Below, piece by piece: positions 24,061 through 34,689 of a stretch of 64,000 nt of DNA. How positions within the stretch are numbered: position 1 is the first letter of the stretch; the number at the start of each line of letters is the position of its first letter. A program made the position numbers and the translations under genes. The stretch is from contig NW_026251784.1 of NCBI RefSeq assembly GCF_025024155.1, forward strand, positions 1 through 64,000, given 5' to 3'. A model generated the notes under the pieces. The model was not told where the DNA came from, ran no database searches, and worked only from the letters and a program-made list of their open reading frames with translations. Source of the stretch: Gamsiella multidivaricata (Eukaryota > Mortierellomycota > Mortierellomycetes > Mortierellales > Mortierellaceae).

Positions 24061-24968
24061 TCAAGGAAACTGCGAGAACTCGCCCTGCTCCTCTATCACT
24101 CTACCACCGATCACATAAGAGACATGATACCTCATCCTCACAACCGCCGTCTCCACAGGAGCCCAGATCGTCATCTCCTGAGTCACCGCTTGTTTACTGA
24201 AGGGCGGAACGGCCTGCGCGGACTGAGGGTCGAGCTTGAGCTGCAGTTTCTTTGGAACGGCGACACGGAATGTCAGGGCCGTAAGAGGGCTGTTCTGGTG
24301 ATTAGAAAAGTACGCCTTAACCTTGTAGACCCGGTCTGAGTTAAATTGTTTCTCTATATCAAGGTCGATTTGTAGTCCATTCTTGTTTATGAGGACGACT
24401 GGTTGTAGACGAGAAGGGCGAAATAAGGGTAAAACACGCTCACGAAAATGTTAGCATGAATAATTCATTTATGAACAATTTACAAAAGATACCATACACC
24501 ATATGATCGCCGGAATAACGCTTACCATTTGATATACCGTTTTCCTGTGGAGAAGCTCCTGTGTTGGATACGAACTCGAAATCGTCCATTGGCGATGACA
24601 TGGCTTGTACAGGTGATGCCGTTGCCAGTACAGGCTTCAAGGAGGACGTGGATGAGGACGACTCGACAGAAACTGGGTTGACGCTGGCAACGGGCGACGC
24701 AAACATATTGTAACTGGGTGCTCCACCTAAGATTACAGTGACATTAGGGAATTAGGCACTGTATGTCATATGAAAATGTGTCGGCTGCATGTTTTCACAT
24801 ACCATTGGAGGACGATGAAGCGAGACCCGCCTTGCTACCGCTGCTGCTGCTATCAGATTGGCCGAGATTGATGCATCCAGCAGCACCCCACGAAGGTGGT
24901 GGTGTAATGTCACTGAAGTTGAGGTTCATAAGATCATCCATTAGGTTGCCTATCAAATGATGCACCAG

Positions 24969-24999
<31 letters not shown>

Positions 25000-25740
25000 A
25001 ATACAGGATTGTTAATTAAGACACTGTATGCGCATCATCCAGCTGCACCTGCAGAATAGTTGTTGCTCATTTCCTTGCCTGTTGTCTTTGGAGTGGTGGC
25101 CGTCGGAGATCCGCTGGGCGAGTCATCAAGATCTAACAGGTTGCTCGAAGATTCTCTCTTCTGCTGCTGCGGTGATGATGCCTGCTGAATAGATCCCTGC
25201 CTGCCCTGACCATTGCTCTCCTCACTAATGTCAGGAACCGCGACCTTGACGAGGTTTCCGCCCTTGACCTGGTCGTACTGCTCGATCACGTTACTCAAAG
25301 CCTCATTCAGTTGTAGCAGCTTGTCTAAAATAAGGTGGAGTCAAACAACCATGCGCGAGATGTTAGTCAAAGGCGGTGGAAATAATTTGCTCCGCATAGT
25401 CAGACTCTGCTCCCTTCCTTACCCATGTTGTCAGGATCCTCATCGTCGCTGATAAACTTCTTGACCTTGACATGGGCTGACCTGCAGGTCTGGTACAGTT
25501 CCTGAAAAGAATAAAGGGTGAAGAAGCACGTTAGTAAGTGTAGAGACGACGCCTTTAAACATCATCATGAAACTCAAAAAGAGCGGATAAGAACCTCACC
25601 TCGAAAATGTCACCTCTTCCTATGATCTCTCCAGGTTTGACATCGTTTAGCATTTCTGTCAAAAACGCCGCCTTTTGCATGATTTTTTGTTGTTCCGCAG
25701 AAGCCTGCTCCGCATAATTTGGTTTGTCCTCTTGCTCCTG

Positions 25741-25774
<34 letters not shown>

Positions 25775-26981
25775 CCAAGAAGCACGATTGATACAGGGTC
25801 AGTAATGATCACTGGTTAAAAGTTCGGAGAATATCGATAGCACTGTTTGAAGATGCTTACATATCCTGTCATTTTTTTAACGAGCTCGTTTGCCGCACGC
25901 ACATCCTCCGGTCGTCCTCTCCTAATTAGCTCTTGAAGTTTCTAGAGCAAAAATATATATATATATAGAATCAATAGACAGGTCCATTCGGTGACTCAAT
26001 AACCACAAGATTTCCACGGTGTCTTACAGCTGCTTGCGCTACTCGATCTTCTTGTTCGAGCTCTGCTGGCGACTTTAAGGACTATTTTCATTGATCAGAT
26101 AACAGAAAATTGTTTTATTGGTATTTGTGCTCACCGACCGCTAAAAGACATTCTGAACGAAGAAAAAAAAAAAAAAAAAAAAAAAAAAAGCTGATTAATA
26201 CTTACATCTGAAGTGTTCAGCACTGCCGCTGCCGCTGCCGCTGTCGTTTTGGTCTGCGGGAAACGGTATCCCTTGAACGCCAACAATCGGTGCATATCCC
26301 TGATATGGACGAGATCCTCCTTGTACCGCGACGCCTTGCACAACGTTGTGTACCATTCCTGAATGAGCTCCAAAATACGCGTCTGCACTGGTGTTGGGAC
26401 CGTGAGAGGCCTCTCCGGGAACTTGCGGACCAAGCCATTGAGGAACTCCTTGGTCGCGATCTGCAAGTGGAAGGGGTAGCCGCAATTTTTGACACAGTTG
26501 TCTAGAAGCTATGATTGAAACGAGCATGAACGATGCAATGGAACGGTTATCCTTGATCATGGAAGGTATCATATACGCGAAGTATTGGAGGTCGTTGGAG
26601 CTCGAGTTTACTTACAGTCAGAGCCAACATGCCAACATGCATATTTTTGTGATTAATGAGTCGCACGATATAGATAGCTGCTTCTCGCGGTCTAAAGGTG
26701 AATTATGAACCAGCATCCATTGGCGTTAATCGGCGGTGTTCAGATGTTCAGGGATCGTTTACGCTCCCCAACCATGGTTAAAGCTCAATTGCTGTCCGAT
26801 TGAGGCACAGCAGCTTTCCATACGTGTTCTTCTGCTTCTCTTTGATAACATCGCAGATCTCGAGATTCAACGCTAGATCCGGCTCGTATCGGGTTGGATC
26901 ACAGGCGCGTTCTATTGCCAAAGAAGAGACGTGAATACAACATGCTTCGGTGAGCGATGCAACGACCTCATGAGGTACCAT
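24061..26981 (-). CDS. GGA-type clathrin adaptor, VHS-GAT-hinge-GAE (12 exons)
   Basis: GGA proteins are Arf-dependent monomeric adaptors that load cargo into clathrin coats at the trans-Golgi for delivery to endosomes/vacuole. The VHS domain is encoded by 26981-26824, 26691-26616 and 26508-26206. The GAT region is split over 26081-26028, 25941-25861, 25737-25600, 25501-25423 and 25324 onward (ending 25049). The Ser/Gln-rich hinge has a clathrin-box-like L-L-D-L-D-D, then exons 24949-24803 and 24726-24526. The last exon, 24398-24061, encodes an Ig-like GAE ear ending in G-E-F-S-Q-F-P. All junctions have GT-AG ends and keep frame. Three introns carry homopolymer runs of 27-31 bases. The start ATG at 26981 precedes the typical ...L-T-E-A-C helix of VHS. 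Whether it is GGA1- or GGA2-like cannot be said. Confidence 0.92.
24969..24997. repeat. 29-base poly-A tract in a GGA intron
   Basis: An uninterrupted A run lies inside the intron between exons ending at 25049 and starting at 24949. On the gene strand it is a T tract upstream of the TTTGATAG acceptor, so it may act as an extreme polypyrimidine tract. Confidence 0.85.
25744..25774. repeat. 31-base poly-T tract in a GGA intron
   Basis: An uninterrupted T run (A run on the gene strand) ends four bases before the ATACCAG acceptor of the exon starting at 25737. An A-rich tract at this place is unusual for an acceptor region. Confidence 0.85.
26163..26189. repeat. 27-base poly-A tract in a GGA intron
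   Basis: An A run lies just after the donor of the VHS-encoding exon that ends at 26206. It is the third such tract within a single gene. Confidence 0.85.
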
Positions 26982-27662
26982 GGCAGCCTGATCGTATACT
27001 ATTTTATACCAATATAGGTCTCCAAAACCGATTTTTGCCTGCGTGTCTGGCCGTAGTTCATGTTCTTTGCTGTCTCAAGAAAGAAAAAGGTGGGGAGAGG
27101 AAAGGGCTCAAAGAAGCGAAAGGGTGGGGCGAAGAAGAGGATGCACACAATGGATCAATGGACGGAGCGCCATGACGATGAGAGCTATAGAATATCCGCT
27201 CCAACGATCCCCCAATAGCGCGAATGTGACGCATAGCCCATTGAGCTTTACTTAGCCATCGCTCATGCTGCCCAACTGTCGTGCGTGGATAAAAAAATGA
27301 TAGTACACTACAAGAGTAGTCCTCGACTTTCGTTTGCCATGCGATGACCCTTCAACTCTTACAAGTTAGCAGACAACGAAAGCATTGTATTGATCACAGT
27401 GGTGAGTGTTTGGTTCTTTATGCGTGAATATATAAAACAATGCTCTACGCTGTATTGTTGAGACATCGAGTTCAAAATCCAGATGAAAACCTTCGGTTGC
27501 GACGTTGATGGATTGGTGCGGTATGAACAATATGCGAATGGTAATGACAATGCAGTGATGACAGTAGTAGTGGTTGCGGTGCAGTGTGGTCGCTATCCAT
27601 CGACTACAAAAAAGTGAGTAGAGAGTTGTTGTTTTCCAGTCCTGCTGAGAAAATACGGGTGA
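26982..27662. other. intergenic: GGA promoter and 3' region of the polyQ gene
   Basis: No convincing gene is seen. The purine-rich segment at 27080-27150 gives low-complexity frames only. Confidence 0.4.
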
Positions 27663-27873
27663 TCAAACATGAGCGGCATTCGAGGTCTTGGCCATCTCCG
27701 CCAAGTTCTTGTAGACCCTCTTGGTTCTAACCAAAGACGGTCTGGACATCGTCTCGCGACGGAAACTGCTATTTGCCTGCTGGGACACCGGGTATATGCG
27801 CGGCATCATGGTGGCAGTCATATTGCTAATGGTTGCTTCACCATCCGAGTTAGCAGGGCTAATCTGGTGTTGC

Positions 27874-27930
<57 letters not shown>

Positions 27931-28946
27931 CGTTGTTGTTGTTGCTTCTCCGCCTTCAATAGATCGGACAGCAACGATTGTCGTCTCCCCATGACTGTGC
28001 TCTTAAATCCAGCGGACATAGCAAGCGGTGAAGGTCCCTGACGACGAGAACCGAAAGTAATTGGCATCTTCTTGCCAAACAAATCCACCTCATCCTTCTC
28101 GTCCTCCTGCATATCGAAATCCTCACAATCACCATCGTGCTCCTCCTCATTCATCCTCGAAGGCGCCATCGTCTGCGCTCTTTGACCCGAGACACGATGT
28201 TTGAATACGGACTCCTCCCTCAGTTCTTCCTCGCTTTCGTCCTCCTCGCTCTCTTCACAGACAAAGAACTTAACTCTCGGGGTGGTCGTCTTTCGTTGCA
28301 ACGGTGGCGTTCCTGTCGGTCTCTTTGACTGACCTTGCTGTGCGACAGCCTCTTCTTCCGAATACGACTCATGTGCCGTGCTCGATTCCGCAAGACTAGT
28401 CGCATTATCCAACACCGTGTCCAGCAACCTGTTCAGTGACGTCCTAGATCGCTGGGCCAGCAGTCGACGTCCTTCCTCCGTCACCGTGGATTGAAGAACC
28501 GATTGAAGCGATGATGCAACTGCAACAAGAGCAGACGCAGAGGACGAACGCGCAGAGACCGTTGCTCTCGTCAACGATGTTGAAAGTCCATTGATGGACT
28601 GACTCGATTTTAATCCAGGCGATGGAGATCGAGTTGATGATCCCGATATGGATGATGGCGTCAATGAAGCAATATCGGTACTGGCTGACGCCCCGCTACT
28701 GGGTCCTTCTTTGATGTTGTGCTTGTTGTTACCGCCGTCAATCTTGCTTAGCGACAACGGTGACAAGGGGGCTGAGGATGAAGAACCAGGTGGCGAAGCA
28801 GAGGAGGGTGCCGAGATGGATGGCTCCTCCGTATAGGGGTTGGTATCGACAACTAAATCCATATCGGTGTAATGATGGCGCTGCTGCTGACGCTGGTGAA
28901 GGTCCTGAGACCGTGGGGAACCCAATGAATACCAATATTCGGTCAT
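27663..28946 (-). CDS. hypothetical polyglutamine, Ser-rich acidic protein
   Basis: I do not recognise the family with certainty. The frame runs uninterrupted, with an ATG at 28946 (M-T-E-Y-W-Y-S) preferred over an earlier in-frame ATG at 29054. The N-terminal half is Ser/Pro-rich. A central block F-F-V-C-E-E-S-E-E-D-E-S resembles the acidic F-F-V motif of fungal nutrient-regulator proteins of the Mks1/DUF3295 type, and M-G-R-R-Q-S-L-L-S-D-L-L further on also recalls that family. It is followed by a run of about 28 Gln interrupted by one Arg and ended by His (27867-27945), then a basic tail K-R-V-Y-K-N-L. A role in transcription or signalling is only inference. Upstream coding exons may exist. 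Confidence 0.6.
27867..27945 (-). repeat. CAA-type trinucleotide microsatellite encoding polyglutamine
   Basis: The plus strand reads GTT repeated about 25 times with a single GTC interruption, which is CAA on the gene strand. It is in frame and gives the Gln tract of the protein at 27663-28946. Confidence 0.9.
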
Positions 28947-29679
28947 GGTGTCGAGAGGATTAGGGGTGTGGGTCTCGGCAATGGTCTGCTTGACACGCGA
29001 ATAGGCTTGTTTTCGAATCGTGCATGCAAATGCAATGGAGGGACAGGTACACAAATTGAGTGAAAAAACGTGGTTAGATAACTATGGTTTGAGATTGAGA
29101 CTGAAAGGTCCAGCAGGACGGTGCAAGGGTCCATAACGTGGAGGTAAAGGAGAAAAAAAAAGAGTAATTGCAAGGACACCTTTTGGACATGAAGAGTGTT
29201 CCTTTCATTATGTACCTTTCCAAAGCACACTGTTCGAGCCTGCATCGGTGACGGGAAAAGGTTAGGAATGGACCGGAATGTCATATAAATGATATGGAGA
29301 GAAGGAGTTCAACGGGTTAGGCATGCACTCGATTCGAGGTGCCGCTTGTAGGCAGAAATGCATTTCATCATGGAGACGCATAGGTGACAAAAAATAGACG
29401 CGCAAAGTTGATTATCAGGACAAGGACTAGACAAGGACTAGACAAGGACTAGACAGGGACTAGACAAGGGCTATAGACAATAAGATAGATAGCGAGTATT
29501 TATCATTCATGCAAAAATCTAACCACCAAGCGGGGTTGTTGGTCCATGCACTTTTGTTGTGGCAAACTGCGTCTCTGTAAATGAAAAAATGAAAGCAGAA
29601 TAGTGCGGAGGGTTGCTGTCGTGCGACCATGTGTTTGCGCTTGTCAAATATAAATGGACACTGCCCCCACCCGACCCCT
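28947..29679. other. 5' region of the polyQ gene
   Basis: It contains the minisatellite at 29420-29475 but no convincing gene. Part of it may be transcribed leader or intron of the polyQ gene. Confidence 0.35.
29420..29475. repeat. 11-bp minisatellite, five copies
   Basis: The unit ACAAGGACTAG repeats in direct tandem at 29420, 29431, 29442, 29453 (one substitution) and 29464 (degenerate). Confidence 0.9.
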
Positions 29680-29819
29680 TCAAAAAGCAATTGGGTCAAA
29701 CGGTGGCAAAGAACGTAACCAATTGGATGGTATGGCATTATAGCTGGAGGGTTCCGAATGGCATCGATCTAAAAAAAAATAAAAATATACGTGTTGTATA
29801 TATATAGTATGTACTGTAC

Positions 29820-30500
29820 CTGATGATCGAATAGTGCTCGTATGAGGAGCAGTGCTGTCGGGTGGAGATCCAGCTGTTGAATCAATCGCGGGCGATGCAA
29901 GTGATGCCAAAGTGGAATGAGAATGAAGAGTGGGGAGATGCACGGACGAAGAAGGTGAAGAAGACAGAGAGGGCAAGGAAGAAGGTAGGGCCGAGACCGA
30001 GACCACAGTGGATGCGAGGACGCCTTGATCCGTTGCGATAGAGGCTTTATCTCTACTGGACCTGTTATAGTTATCGGGCGCAATTGCACTGCTCGTAGCT
30101 GATATCGCCAATGTTGCCGAAGATGATGATGCTGATGACGAACAATAAGAGGAGACTCCACGACTGCCCCCTGTCCCCATAAAGTGCGCGTTCAAATGTA
30201 CTGCTGCAGCAACAGGAACAGCATTGGGTGGAGCAGCAGTCAATTGGTGCAGTGGCGAAGAAACGGCTGGTGCGTGTGAACGGCAGTAGCAGAATGATGG
30301 TGACGATGACAATGATGATGATGGCAACAACGAGGACGACGATCCTCGGCGAGAACGCGTTGCCGCTGCTACTGTCGCTGTTGAAGGTGCTGCTGTAGTG
30401 GCGAGTCTTGTCTTGGAGTGGGCTGGCAGACTGTGGAAGGAAGGTGGCTGCAGGGCCAAGGAAATGGACAATGGGGGATGCATAATTATCGGATGCGGTA
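29820..30500 (-). other. possible Ser/Ala-rich upstream exon, unassigned
   Basis: The minus strand has an open frame of Ser, Ala, Thr and Pro-rich composition from an ATG near 30482 (M-H-P-P-L-S-I) to a GTACAG donor near 29820. The composition matches disordered N-termini of fungal regulators. It could be an upstream exon of the polyQ gene at 27663-28946, a separate gene, or a chance frame in biased sequence. No domain is visible. Confidence 0.25.
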
Positions 30501-31404
30501 CGGTGCAGTGCGGTGCGATACAAATGAAAGTGAGACAGACAAGTACAAAGTCGAGGACAGGCAAAGAAGGGGAGGGGTAAAGTCAAAGGCAAGAGAAGGG
30601 ATGTCGATGCAATGGAGGATGCGATGACGGAATGTGGAAGAGGATGAAGACACTTTCTTGACCCGCTCTTTCTTTTCTTTTTCTTTCAATTGCTACTCCG
30701 TCCTGTCCTTCCCCCCATCAAACCCTCGAACAACCCTTCCGAAGGAGTTTTATTAGTTGTTTTCCTAGTCTGGTTCCTGTGCCGGCTTGTTGTTGAATGG
30801 CTCTTGTGCAGTCTAGTGCGGAAAGATAATTTTTGGGGAGACCAAATCTGTGGGGAAAGTGAAGGCGAATAAAGTTCCAGCGAATCGCCCCTCAATCCAT
30901 CTTATCTCTCTCACTGCGCGCTCGCTCCTCTTTCTCCTCACTTACGCCAGGGCAATGCAGCATCACAATATGCGGACTCTATCCTTTTCTTTTCTTTTTT
31001 CTTTTTCCTTTTTCAGTTCGCGACTACACTGTATTGCCTTGCTTTGTGTGTCTATCATCTTTTCCCATGGTGCAAGCGAAATCATTATCTGCATCACACA
31101 AAGCAGCTTGTTGGGACAGCCCCTTCGCAGCACAAAGAAGCCATCAACCGAAAAAAAAAAAGCAACCTCGTATCACTCGACCAGGGAGCAATTACGCCAC
31201 GGGTTCTGTTGCATATATATACCTCGCTCCAGCTAATTTTGAAGGCTGGATAGAGAGTGGCACAGTAAAGAGCGCCGGTATATGCCAACCTGCTTTAGTT
31301 TGATCCGCATCCAAACAACGCAAATTTAAGGTCCAAGTTACATTTCTGGCGGTTAAGTAACTATTAATATTGTTGTTATTAGTCTAGAGCGCATTAATAG
31401 GACA
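30501..31404. other. intergenic, left flank of the palindromic cassette
   Basis: I see no gene or RNA here. The sequence immediately left of the cassette reads ...TAATAGGACACTTTA. Confidence 0.4.
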
Positions 31405-33193
31405 CTTTACAAGGATATACTTCCTCCCCAGCGAAAACTCGATATAAATACATAGACAATATGAATTTGCTACTGCGTGTCCATAGGGTGCTTGGGTATA
31501 AAAAAAATAAAAAAAATGAAAATAATGCAGGAAGCTGTAGCGGGATTGATCCTGATTCAAGCGACTAACGCTCATGTCCTAACGATGACAGAAAGCATGA
31601 GTCAAGGCACAGCTGCCTGCCCTTGGTCCGTCCACATATGTAGAGCTGCTTGAGTGCGCACGGGAAGAATCATTCGCAAACAAGAATTTGAGATGGGCGT
31701 TCAAGTTGTATAGCACGTTGGCGGTGTTAGCATATCTGGTGAGTGGTGGGTCTATTTTTCTGGATAGGCAAGGGTGATATTTCGTGAACCGCCTAGACAT
31801 CCAGGTTGGACATGCCCTCTTTTATTTGTTTTTTTTGTGCGCGAATGTGTGTATTGGTTATCACAATGCGCTATAATCAATCAATAGCTAGGGCATCATG
31901 GACGGTGCAAGCTTTACAATGCGCGCATTGAGGTGTGCAGCATCCAGGAATAATCGATAGACATGTCCAGCATAAAAAAAACCCCAGTGCTTTCGTTCAA
32001 AAACTGGGACTTCATGCACTATCATACGCGCCATGTGTAAACAAAAACTAATAACAAGGCTGTATGTGAGCCATAGAGCTGCACTGACGGACAACTTTAT
32101 TTCTCCACAAAGCATTTAAAACTACGCACAGCACTTGATGGGACACGTTTCAAATGAAGCATGTACTTGCAATGAGCAAGCGTTCTGCTCATCTCTTCTT
32201 TTACCTCTCCTTCTCTGCTTCTCCCTGTGTTTTTAAATTTAGTTATTTACGTATGTGAGTATGTGAGTATGTGAGTATGTCTTTTTTTTTTTTTTTTTTG
32301 AGAAAAAAAAGAGTGTAGTGCCGAAGCACTGACCCCAGAAGGGGTGCCAAAAATTCTGGCCAACTGAAAGATACATACTTTGAGAGGCGTAATGCACCAG
32401 GGCCTGGACCTTCCAACTTACTAGGTGCCTCCCGCAGGAAGTATGCCATTGCGTCTGAAGGCCCTGCTCCCGAAAGAGCACCCTCAAAAGAGGGCAACCT
32501 CCGACGGAAAGACTTAATCGCGAGTAAACCAATACCCGGTCAAGCATGATCCATTCGGAGAACCCCAGTGGCGAGCTACGAGCCTTACCTTCATAGGGTT
32601 TAGGACCCGCTCGCGCCACCAAAGGGGGTCGAGCCTCCAGAACACAACAGCAACTTGACGCCCTCACTGCGTCGGGCCCCTACTCCTTACACGCCCACAG
32701 TTAAGAGGCGTACTCGAGATATAGAGTAGGAACCGGCAGAACTCCACTACGCAGAGCCTTAGAGAGCATCTAGCAGGCCAGTTGGTCCAATAGAACGATA
32801 GAGAAAAGAAAAAACCTCGAGGAGAAGGGTCGGCTTTATACTCCAAGGGTGACTGTCGTCCCTATGAACCCACTGAGACAAGCAAGGAACTGATTCTGTG
32901 GCGACCTGTTCACCTTGCTGATAAGATGAATTGAAGCCTGCTACGCTCGCTGGGACAGCATTTGATTCCCAGTCACAGTACGCGCCGTATGTCGAGTAAG
33001 ATATCCTGCAAGCAATCCATACTGCAATCCTCCTTGAGGCTCCTAGCCTGGGAGGAGCTCTCCTTCAGCTCCTCCTAGGTCAAGAAACGTACTTTCTCAG
33101 GCACAGCACAACCTTAATCAAACAGAGACGCACTCAGCCTGTAGTACGCCATCTAATGTATAAGCTCACCGACGATAGTTGGATTGTACAGTC
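31405..33193 (-). repeat. left inverted arm (1789 bp) of the palindromic cassette
   Basis: It is the reverse complement of 38620-40406. Within it, in the orientation of the right arm, are a TATA-like TATAAA, a palindrome GGAGCTGAAGGAGAGCTCC, an A18 run followed by three to four copies of an 8-mer (CATACTCA), and several short open frames identical between arms. None of the frames matches a family I know. The poly-A plus tandem octamer resembles the 3' tail of a retroposon, so an old SINE/LINE copy may be included. Confidence 0.9.
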
Positions 33194-34309
33194 CACATTC
33201 GGATTAAGGTACATACACCTTGGCTCTTGACCCGAAATATAGTCGACGTATGATTTGGGTCGTACCTAGGTGTCGAGGAGAATCAGAATCTGGCAGGACC
33301 TCCATTCGCAACTGCTTTGTCCATATCCCTACTATGCCTAGAGAAATGCAGGATCATCTACGAACAGCCGCCAAGGACGACAGGGACGACAAGGACGACA
33401 AGGACTATGAAACGGGGTAGCTCAAGCAAGAGCTAATAGAACTATACCCACATCGTGCAGAAGCCATCAAACGGTGGAAGTATTCTGGTATACTCACGTA
33501 CCCCAAGTGTTGCAAGGGCAAAGGCCCCACACAGCAGCTCATGGGTGCCATCAAGAGTGTATCCATCAGCGAGAAGTTTAAAAGCTTCATCCTACCGGCT
33601 GGGAGTGTAACCTTGATTGACGAGGACAATGAAGGTGAAGATGATCATCCTGCCGATACCAATTATTCTTTACAGAGTAGCAACGATGTCAAACCACTCA
33701 AGAGCAGTGCTTCTAAGCGTATCATGGAGCGTCGACCTGGCCAACATAAGATGGAACTGCCGCCGGACGTGGGCTCTTCTCAAGAACCGGGCGTCCTTGA
33801 GGGAGAATCGCATGAGCAGGTGGTGCAGGGTCTTCAGGAAGCTTTGAACATATGCAGCGCTGTGTTTTCTCAAAAAAGAGGCGCTTGCTATCCTCTGACG
33901 TCCAGCCTGCACAGTCGCTTACTTGCAGTATTGCCGCAATCGTGAGAGACAGGCTAGGTATACTGAGTGATGTGATTGCGCTTGAAGTAGGGTTGGAGAG
34001 GCAAGTTACTATTGATACCATTGATACCATGGAAGCGCCTGACAATGAGCCAGAGGAGAGTCAATAAATTTTTTTCTTAATCCCGTCTCATAGTCCTTGT
34101 CGTCCTTGTCGTCCCTGTCGTCCTTGGCGGCTGTTCGTAGATGATCCTGCATTTCTCTAGGCATAGTAGGGATATGGACAAAGCAGTTGCGAATGGAGGT
34201 CCTGCCAGATTCTGATTCTCCTCGACACCTAGGTACGACCCAAATCATACGTCGACTATATTTCGGGTCAAGAGCCAAGGTGTATGTACCTTAATCCGAA
34301 TGTGGACTG
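33189..34309. mobile_element. 1121-bp TA-flanked foldback element with about 229-bp terminal inverted repeats
   Basis: The ends CAGTCCACATTCGGATTAAG and its reverse complement at 34290-34309 mirror each other. The match continues to 33417/34081, with paired positions summing to 67498 and a single mismatch seen near the inner end. TA at 33187-33188 and 34310-34311 fits a Tc1/mariner-superfamily target duplication. The inner ends of the repeats carry a GACGACAAGGAC tandem. The 660-bp centre encodes one fragmentary frame (next entry) and no transposase signature, so the element is probably non-autonomous. Confidence 0.85.
33418..34067 (+). pseudogene. fragmentary unknown protein inside the foldback element
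   Basis: A frame beginning after a stop at 33418 reads through 33945 (from ATG 33541, 134 aa). It contains a short basic W-K-Y-S-G-I-L-T-Y-P-K-C-C segment upstream of the ATG, and an acidic then Gln/Ser-rich remainder. A second frame (about 33852-34067) overlaps its end and runs on into a helical, acidic tail ending P-E-E-S-Q. The two could be joined by splicing or a frameshift. I do not recognise the protein and make no functional claim. Confidence 0.35.
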
Positions 34310-34311
34310 TA

Positions 34312-34689
34312 TCGGGTGGCGCTTCCAAAAATTTCTCAAATTTCCTGCGCTGAGTACAACGTGCGGCGAGCCAGTACATTGGGTTTGACATATGGTGGTG
34401 GTCAGTACATTGGGAATTTCCGTCCCAGTACAATTTTTTATGAACTCTAAATCGTATGGTCGAGTTTCATTGGCCAAATGGTCATGACATTCACCACATG
34501 CCGCCCTTGCTTGCAGCTTGCTCTCTTTCTCTCATTCTTCCTCTCTGCCTGTCCGTCTGCTCACAGCAACAACCTCCAGCCCAGTCAATACTCACTTACA
34601 AATCACCAACTGCTCCACACCTGCGGCTGCTCCCCCTCCTCCTCCCATTCCACTTCCCTCATTGAACTATCCTCCACCCTCCACCCCTC
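34312..34689. promoter_or_regulatory. 5' region of the recombinase gene
   Basis: This stretch lies between the foldback element and the recombinase start. A pyrimidine-rich block (34500-34690) directly precedes the ATG, as in many fungal promoters. No TATA box stands out. Confidence 0.35.

Noticed and set aside
27669..28041. Plus-strand poly-Leu and poly-Cys frames
   Set aside because: These are antisense readings of the CAA repeat within the polyQ gene.
32239..32667. 142-codon open frame present in both arms (mirrored at 39146-39574)
   Set aside because: It runs into the poly-A/T tract and octamer repeat (Lys/Phe runs then a T-H repeat), overlaps a second frame, and shows no domain. Its presence in both arms only reflects their identity.
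31405..33193. Arms as long terminal repeats of a retrotransposon
   Set aside because: They are inverted, not direct; no primer-binding site, polypurine tract or reverse-transcriptase frame was found between them.
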